A stretch of DNA of 50,393 nt from Thermodesulfovibrionia bacterium (lineage in GTDB: Bacteria; Nitrospirota; Thermodesulfovibrionia; UBA6902): positions 1 through 50,393 of the forward strand of contig CALZMZ010000009.1 in NCBI GenBank assembly GCA_945788685.1. Direction: 5' to 3'. This document shows positions 44,726 through 50,393 of this stretch, one piece after another. Each line of letters starts with the position of its first letter. Within the stretch, counting starts at the first letter, position 1. Below the pieces are notes generated by a model. That model worked only from the letters and a program-made list of their open reading frames with translations. It was not told the origin of the DNA and did not search any database. The position numbers and the translations under genes were made by a program.

Positions 44726-45444
44726 TTCACGGCTTCCTTTTGTTTCCTTTTCTTTCGAAATAAATATGTTCCTTCAATCAGGCCCCATAAAATGTATGAC
44801 AGTGCAAACAGAAATAGTACTATTTCAGGATACATAAATATGAGAACAAAAGCCACTACTATGGCTACAAGCAGCCAGAAGGGTTTTCTTTTTTTGAAAT
44901 CCAGTTCCTTAAGACTATGGAAACGGACTGTGCTCACCATCAGAACTGCCAGTAGAAAAGGCAAGCACAGTACAAATATATTTTTTTCGCCTATGCCTCC
45001 CCATATCTCATGAATAAATAAAACCAGGCAGGCAATGGATGAACCTGCTGCAGGGATGGGCAGGCCTGTAAACGCCTTGCTTTCGGTAGTGCCCATCTGT
45101 ACGTTATACCGTGCAAGTCTCAATGCTCCGCAAATGACAAAAAAGAATGTAGCTCCCCATCCCAGTCTCCCAAAAGGATTTAATGCCCAGCTGTATAAGA
45201 GCACCGAAGGAGCCACTCCAAAGGCTACAAGATCAGAGAGAGAGTCAAGTTCGATACCAAATTTTGTAGTACTGTTGGTCAATCTCGCGACCCATCCGTC
45301 CAGTCCGTCAAATATATTTGCGACCAATATTGCCCAGGCGCTGTGAATATAGTCACCTTTGAATGCAGCAAGGATAGCATAGAACCCGCAGAACATCCCT
45401 CCCAGTGTGAGAGTGTTCGGTAATATGTAAATGCCTTTTCTCAT
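44722..45444 (-). CDS. pssA: CDP-diacylglycerol-serine O-phosphatidyltransferase
   Basis: The 240-residue membrane enzyme makes phosphatidylserine from CDP-diacylglycerol and serine. It has the CDP-alcohol phosphotransferase motif [11 protein letters not shown]...GIELDSLSD and several membrane helices. It stands next to psd, the next enzyme of the phosphatidylethanolamine pathway, and overlaps leuA by four bases. The first ten codons exist a second time upstream because of a 110-bp tandem duplication, so the ATG at 45444 (not the copy at 45554) is the functional start. Confidence 0.95.
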   Translation of the reverse strand: MRKGIYILPNTLTLGGMFCGFYAILAAFKGDYIHSAWAILVANIFDGLDGWVARLTNSTTKFGIELDSLSDLVAFGVAPSVLLYSWALNPFGRLGWGATFFFVICGALRLARYNVQMGTTESKAFTGLPIPAAGSSIACLVLFIHEIWGGIGEKNIFVLCLPFLLAVLMVSTVRFHSLKELDFKKRKPFWLLVAIVVAFVLIFMYPEIVLFLFALSYILWGLIEGTYLFRKKRKQKEAVK

Positions 45445-45635
45445 TTTTAGCTTTAAGCTTTTAGCAATTAGCTGTAAGCTCCGTGGTTTTTCTTCTGTTG
45501 CTGATAGCTTGCCGCTTACCGCTAATTCGGTAATATGTAAATGCCTTTTCTCATTATTAGCTCTAAGCTAGCAGCAATCAGCTGTAAGCTCTGTATCTTT
45601 TTTTTAGTTGCTAATCGCTTACTGCTTACTGCTTA
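45416..45635. repeat. 110-bp direct tandem duplication with internal heptamers
   Basis: Unit 1 is 45416-45525 and unit 2 is 45526-45635. Each begins TTCGGTAATATGTAAATGCC and contains heptamer units such as TAGCTGT and GCTTACC. The units differ by scattered changes. The duplication takes in the first codons of pssA and the psd-pssA spacer, and its end encodes the last codons of psd. Confidence 0.85.
45522..45554 (-). pseudogene. Duplicated pssA start: ten-codon fragment with its own stop
   Basis: The second copy of the pssA start reads [10 protein letters not shown] and then TAG. It arose with the 110-bp duplication. It lies between psd and pssA and could still attract ribosomes, since the flanking bases match those before the true start. 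Confidence 0.7.
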
Positions 45636-46254
45636 CCGCTATTAAACTTTCTCCCGCTTTTACCTTGTCACCTAATTGTACCTTAACTTCGGTACCTAAC
45701 GGTAGAAAAATATCCACTCTTGAACTGAACTTTATAATTCCGTATCTTTCTCCCTGGTCAAGAGTGTCTCCAGGTTTTACCCTGCATACAGCTCTTCTTG
45801 CAAGCAGACCTGCCACCTGTCTCATCATGACATGGCCATGTTTGCATTCCATGACCATGTTGATATGTTCATTTGCCTTTGACGCCTCTTCTTTAAATGC
45901 AGCCATAAATCTTCCGGGATAATATTGTACGTCTTTAACAGTGCCCTCACAAGGTACCCTGTTGACATGCACATCAAATGCATTCATGAAAATGCTTACC
46001 TCAATCATCTGCTCCTTCAGCAGCTCATCTTCATAGGTTTCTCTTATCTGAATAATTTTTCCATCAGCAGGGGAGTAGAATGAATTGATGTCAGGCATGG
46101 CATGCCTGTCAGGGTCCCTGAAGAAATACAACATGAACAGGGTAAGAACAAGCGCTACAACCGTTACCCAGTTTGCACGGAAGATAAGCGACAGGACTGT
46201 AATAACGGCAAAAAAGATAATGAAGGGATAACCTTCTTTAGCGAACTGAAACAT
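45619..46254 (-). CDS. psd: Phosphatidylserine decarboxylase (short family)
   Basis: The 211-residue enzyme of the short Psd type converts phosphatidylserine to phosphatidylethanolamine. ATG 46254 is taken because the frame upstream is made of heptamer repeats. Two membrane segments (about 7-45) precede FFRDPDRHAMPD and a FYSPADGKI region. The self-cleavage site that forms the pyruvoyl group normally reads FGSR; here it reads KFSSRVDIFLP, so a serine stands in place of glycine. The C-terminal AVSSKQ is encoded by the heptamer array. It is followed by pssA. Confidence 0.9.
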   Translation of the reverse strand: MFQFAKEGYPFIIFFAVITVLSLIFRANWVTVVALVLTLFMLYFFRDPDRHAMPDINSFYSPADGKIIQIRETYEDELLKEQMIEVSIFMNAFDVHVNRVPCEGTVKDVQYYPGRFMAAFKEEASKANEHINMVMECKHGHVMMRQVAGLLARRAVCRVKPGDTLDQGERYGIIKFSSRVDIFLPLGTEVKVQLGDKVKAGESLIAVSSKQ

Positions 46255-46263
46255 TATCTGGGA

Positions 46264-46360
46264 GACATAAGAGTAAAGACATAAGAGCAAAGACAAAACA
46301 GAAATTCTTTCCTGTTTTTATTAATATCTTTTATCTTTAATCTTTGTTCTTTTGTCTGAT
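46264..46360. repeat. Heptamer/14-mer array forming an inverted repeat
   Basis: GACATAAGAGTAAA and a one-base variant follow as 14-base units, then ATCTTTT, ATCTTTA and similar heptamers of the opposite sense. The array lies between ilvC and psd, fills the spacer and can fold into a hairpin. Confidence 0.65.
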
Positions 46361-46366
46361 AAATTA

Positions 46367-47392
<1,026 letters not shown>

Positions 47393-47399
47393 TTAAATT

Positions 47400-47528
47400 A
47401 GAAATTCCAGTATTCAATTAACAATATCCAAAAAATACTAACTAAAACACAATAAAACATAGTGCATTTAGCATTTTGGATTTTGTTGTTAGAAATTTAT
47501 TTGGTAATTGGTATTTGTTTATTGCAAT
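47400..47528. repeat. Long heptamer-period array in the ilvN-ilvC spacer
   Basis: Units such as AGAAATT, CCAGTAT and TCAATTA at the left, and GGATTTT, GAAATTT and AATTGGT at the right, follow a 7-base period over about 130 bases, with a less regular middle. The two sides are of opposite sense and can pair. Confidence 0.6.
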
Positions 47529-48017
47529 TTATTTCTTTTTTAGTCCTTCACGTGCTATTGCAACTTTGCCTGTTCTCACAAATTCCTTTATGCCGTAAGG
47601 TTTGATAATTTCGATAAAAGCGGCTATTTTTTTCTCATCTCCGGTAATTTCAACAGTAAAAGTCTGCGTTCCTGAATCGATAATCCTGCCCCGGAAGATC
47701 TCCGCGATTTTTAGAAATTCAGCCTTGTCAGATTTTCTGGGAGAGACCTTAATAAGCACCAGTTCTCTCTCCACATGGTCGATCTCCATGAAATCAACAA
47801 CCTTGATAATATCTATCAGTTTGTTAAGCTGCTTTGTAATCTGCTCAACGATCCTGTCATCACCAGTTGTTATAATCGTCATAAGAGATACCGCAGGATC
47901 TATGGTCTCACCGACTGAAAGACTTTCAATATTAAACCCTCTGCCGCTGAAAAGCCCTGAAACTCTTGAAAGTACCCCGAATTTGTTTTCTACAAGAACT
48001 GATATTGTATGTTTCAT
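47529..48017 (-). CDS. ilvN: Acetolactate synthase small (regulatory) subunit
   Basis: The 162-residue protein begins MKHTISVLVENKFGVLSRVS, the ACT domain that binds valine. It continues into the second half, with REGLKKK at the end. GGAGG precedes the ATG at 48017. A longer open frame from 48071 only translates the heptamer array and is rejected. It regulates IlvB, whose gene lies just upstream. Confidence 0.95.
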   Translation of the reverse strand: MKHTISVLVENKFGVLSRVSGLFSGRGFNIESLSVGETIDPAVSLMTIITTGDDRIVEQITKQLNKLIDIIKVVDFMEIDHVERELVLIKVSPRKSDKAEFLKIAEIFRGRIIDSGTQTFTVEITGDEKKIAAFIEIIKPYGIKEFVRTGKVAIAREGLKKK

Positions 48018-48032
48018 TGCTCCTCCGAGATC

Positions 48033-48100
48033 TGTTATCCGTAATCCATTATCCGTTATTCTGATAAACAACGGTCAACGGACACCGGTCACGGATGCCG
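48033..48100. repeat. Heptamer-period array between ilvB and ilvN
   Basis: The units TGTTATC, CGTAATC and similar give way to ACAACGG, TCAACGG and similar, roughly complementary in sense. The period is 7. Read through by the minus-strand frame it encodes a false extension containing RITDNGLRITD. Confidence 0.65.
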
Positions 48101-48106
48101 ACTAAT

Positions 48107-49840
48107 TTATTTCACAGCCTTTAATTTCCTTTTTGGTGTCTTCTTTTCTTCATCAAAAATCATCTCGTCAATAGCTGCACCTGCCGGGACCATGGGATAA
48201 ACTTTTGATTTCCAGTCAACAACAAAGTCCATCATGACCGGTTTATCCTTGACTTTCAGGGATTCTTTTAAAACTGGTACTACTTCATCAGGAGTTGCTG
48301 CCCGAAGACCAACAGCTCCATATGCTTCAGCCAGCTTAACAAAGTCCGGTGTTACATCAAGGCCTGTATGTGAATAGCGCTCATTGAAAAACAGCTCCTG
48401 CCACTGTCGTACCATGCCCAGAAATCTGTTGTTCAGAATGGCTATTTTTACAGGAAGTTTATTTATAACAGCAGTAGCAAGCTCCTGTATGTTCATCTGG
48501 ATGCTTCCGTCACCTGCAATATCAAAAACTGTCTCATCTGGACAGGCCATCTGGGCGCCGATTGCAGCAGGGAACCCATATCCCATGGTCCCCAGACCAC
48601 CTGACGAAAGCCATGTTCTCGGTTTGTCATAATGATAATACTGGGCCGCCCACATCTGGTTTTGCCCAACTTCAGTACAGATTATTGCATTGCCCTTTGT
48701 GACTTCATAGATCTTTTCTACAACAAATTCAGGTTTGATTATCTTTTTATCAAACCTGTATTCAAGGGGCCTTTCTTTTTTCCATTTGTCAATCTGTTTA
48801 AGCCATGAACTCCTTACAGCACCCCACTGCTCCTTGTGCTTCTTCATCTCTGAAAGCAGATCCTTCAAAACATTTCTTACATCTCCTACCACAGGAAGGT
48901 CTACTTCAACATTTTTCCTGATCGATGTGGGATCAATATCAATATGAATGACTTTGGCATCAGGTGCAAATGACTCAGTCCTGCCCGTAACACGATCATC
49001 GAAGCGGACGCCAATCCCTATTATCAGGTCTGAATCCTGAACTGCTTTATTAGCATAATAGGTACCGTGCATTCCAAGCATTCCCATGGATAACTTATGA
49101 GTTCCCGGAAATCCTCCCAGGCCCATCATGGTCATGGTAACAGGTATCTTTGCTTTTTCGGCAAGTTCCTTCAGTTCCTTTGCAGCACCTGAGAGAATTA
49201 CTCCACCTCCGGCCATGATAACCGGCTTTTTTGCCTTTGATATCATCTGGATGGATTGCTTGATCATCCATTTGTTGCCATGATAGGTCGGATTGTAACT
49301 TCTGATGTTTACCTGTTTCGGCCATACAAAATCAGCCATCCCTGTTGTAACATCTTTGGGTAAATCGATCAGTACCGGACCGGGTCTTCCTGTAGAGGCT
49401 ATATGGAAGGCCTCCCTCACTGTCTGTGCGAGGTCTTTTACATCTTTCACAAGATAGTTGTGCTTTGTACATGGTCTCGTGATCCCAACGATGTCAGCTT
49501 CCTGAAAGGCATCATTACCAATGAGCATGGTTGGTACCTGTCCGGAAAATACAACCAGAGGAATTGAATCCATGTATGCAGTTGCTATACCTGTAACCGT
49601 GTTTGTCGCGCCCGGACCGGACGTAACGATTGCAACACCAACCTTGCCGCTGGCCCTTGCATATCCATCAGCAGCATGAACAGCTGCCTGCTCGTGGCGG
49701 GTCAGGATAAGTTCCATCCCCTTTTCATCATAAAGGTGGTCGAATATGTTGAGTACAACACCGCCGGGATACCCGTATATATGTTTAATACCTTCTTTTT
49801 TCAGGCATTCTATTAATATTTTTGAACCGTTTATTTTCAT
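48107..49840 (-). CDS. ilvB: Acetolactate synthase large (catalytic) subunit
   Basis: The 577-residue ThDP and FAD enzyme joins two pyruvates to acetolactate, or pyruvate and 2-oxobutyrate. The catalytic glutamate is in LILTRHEQAAVHAADGYAR. The ThDP site shows IAGDGSIQMNIQELATAV and LNNRFLGMVRQW, and the FAD region has GMLGMHGTYYANKAV. The length is that of IlvB/AHAS I-III type. GGAG precedes the ATG. ilvD lies 13 bases upstream. Confidence 0.97.
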   Translation of the reverse strand: MKINGSKILIECLKKEGIKHIYGYPGGVVLNIFDHLYDEKGMELILTRHEQAAVHAADGYARASGKVGVAIVTSGPGATNTVTGIATAYMDSIPLVVFSGQVPTMLIGNDAFQEADIVGITRPCTKHNYLVKDVKDLAQTVREAFHIASTGRPGPVLIDLPKDVTTGMADFVWPKQVNIRSYNPTYHGNKWMIKQSIQMISKAKKPVIMAGGGVILSGAAKELKELAEKAKIPVTMTMMGLGGFPGTHKLSMGMLGMHGTYYANKAVQDSDLIIGIGVRFDDRVTGRTESFAPDAKVIHIDIDPTSIRKNVEVDLPVVGDVRNVLKDLLSEMKKHKEQWGAVRSSWLKQIDKWKKERPLEYRFDKKIIKPEFVVEKIYEVTKGNAIICTEVGQNQMWAAQYYHYDKPRTWLSSGGLGTMGYGFPAAIGAQMACPDETVFDIAGDGSIQMNIQELATAVINKLPVKIAILNNRFLGMVRQWQELFFNERYSHTGLDVTPDFVKLAEAYGAVGLRAATPDEVVPVLKESLKVKDKPVMMDFVVDWKSKVYPMVPAGAAIDEMIFDEEKKTPKRKLKAVK

Positions 49841-49853
49841 GTTTACTCCATTT

Positions 49854-50393
49854 TTATTTAACTTTCATTATAGCGCCTGTGCTTGCCGATGTTACAGCAG
49901 ATGCATAGCGGGCAAGCCAGCCCGTAGTAATCTTGGGCCTGATAGGCTTATGTTTATTCATTCTATCTTCAACTTCTTTTTTGCTCAAAAGAAGATCGAG
50001 TTTCCTTTTTGTGATATCGATGCTTATCAGGTCTCCATCCCTGACAATGGCGATGGTACCGCCTTCCATTGCTTCAGGCGAGACATGGCCGATACAGGGA
50101 CCTCTGGTACCGCCTGAGAAACGGCCGTCTGTGATCAGGGCAACAGAGTCTGCCAGTCCCATACCTGCCAGTGCAGATGTGGGGCTGAGCATTTCTCTCA
50201 TTCCCGGCCCTCCCTTGGGCCCTTCATACCGTATGATTACGACATCACCGGATGTAATCTTACCTGCAAGAATGGCTTTCATTCCCGCTTCTTCCGAGTT
50301 AAATACCTTTGCCTTGCCCTTAAATTTCATCATTTTTTTACTCACTGCGCTCTGTTTTACAACCGCGCCGTCCGGTGCAAGGCTGCCCCGCAG
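49854..50393 (-). CDS. ilvD: Dihydroxy-acid dehydratase, C-terminal 179 residues (runs off the window)
   Basis: The frame is open from the window edge to the TAA at 49854. It begins within [18 protein letters not shown], a conserved IlvD segment. [20 protein letters not shown] follows, which includes a family signature with a cysteine near the cluster. The enzyme dehydrates dihydroxy acids to 2-oxo acids in valine, leucine and isoleucine synthesis. The N-terminal two thirds lie outside. The GTG inside the frame is not a start, since the conserved sequence continues upstream of it. Confidence 0.95.
   Translation of the reverse strand: MRGSLAPDGAVVKQSAVSKKMMKFKGKAKVFNSEEAGMKAILAGKITSGDVVIIRYEGPKGGPGMREMLSPTSALAGMGLADSVALITDGRFSGGTRGPCIGHVSPEAMEGGTIAIVRDGDLISIDITKRKLDLLLSKKEVEDRMNKHKPIRPKITTGWLARYASAVTSASTGAIMKVK

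Noticed and set aside
46255-46296. Longer N-terminus for Psd from 46296
   Set aside because: The added residues come from the repeat array; ATG 46254 begins the typical membrane segment.
45416-46360. Repeat-rich stretches considered as a CRISPR array
   Set aside because: The units are 7 or 110 bases and contiguous, without spacers, and no cas genes are present.
48018-48071. Longer N-terminus for IlvN from 48071
   Set aside because: The extension is the translation of a heptamer array, and the GGAGG-led ATG at 48017 matches family N-termini.

Overview
The window reads as one piece of a bacterial chromosome from an anaerobic, cytochrome-rich, moderately AT-rich organism. I place it tentatively in Nitrospirota (Thermodesulfovibrionia-like) or a neighbouring Desulfobacterota-type lineage. 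The reasons are multiheme c-type cytochromes, an anaerobe-type hybrid cluster protein, several radical SAM enzymes, PAS/HD-GYP/GGDEF/PilZ signalling, a sigma-54 activator, and an ilv-psd-pssA-leu gene order that I know from Geobacter-like genomes. I found no rRNA, tRNA, CRISPR array, phage or transposase gene.

Layout. (1) 1-8840 is a heme-synthesis block on the minus strand: hemW, an AhbD-like radical SAM protein, hemE, a PAS-PAS / PAS-HD-GYP pair behind a candidate sigma-54 promoter, hemH, and the start of hemY. An isolated FliD-like gene behind a sigma-28-like promoter is embedded on the other strand. (2) 8988-14754 is a complete RND efflux operon (outer-membrane factor, adaptor, pump). (3) 15074-19520 holds an orphan PstS-like binding protein, then a NamZ-type muramidase and a MurU-AmgK fusion that together look like a MurNAc salvage route. 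(4) 19557-25502 holds small and regulatory genes: a lipoprotein, a PilZ protein, hcp with its divergent Crp/Fnr-type regulator and an operator-like palindrome between them, and an HD-GYP protein. (5) 25465-29696 holds two aldolases, a PflX-like radical SAM protein and a sigma-54 activator. (6) 29875-34606 holds a delta-60 repeat lipoprotein, small exported or membrane proteins and a Cache-HAMP-GAF-GGDEF diguanylate cyclase. (7) 34663-40842 is a minus-strand cassette in which the module [multiheme cytochrome, cysteine-free thioredoxin-like/TPR protein] occurs twice, followed by a second orphan PstS-like protein. (8) 41208-50393 is the branched-chain amino-acid and phosphatidylethanolamine operon ilvD(partial)-ilvB-ilvN-ilvC-psd-pssA-leuA-leuC-leuD. 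leuB is not adjacent.

The most unusual signals are these. The duplicated cytochrome/TPR cassette has two unusually spaced heme motifs. Degenerate arrays with a 7-base (sometimes 8-base) period fill many intergenic spacers and run into the 3' ends of several genes. A 110-bp tandem duplication has copied the start of pssA. Three copies of a short palindromic element are dispersed in the window. NamZ and MurU-AmgK are neighbours. All functional assignments come from reading motifs by eye; no database search was possible.
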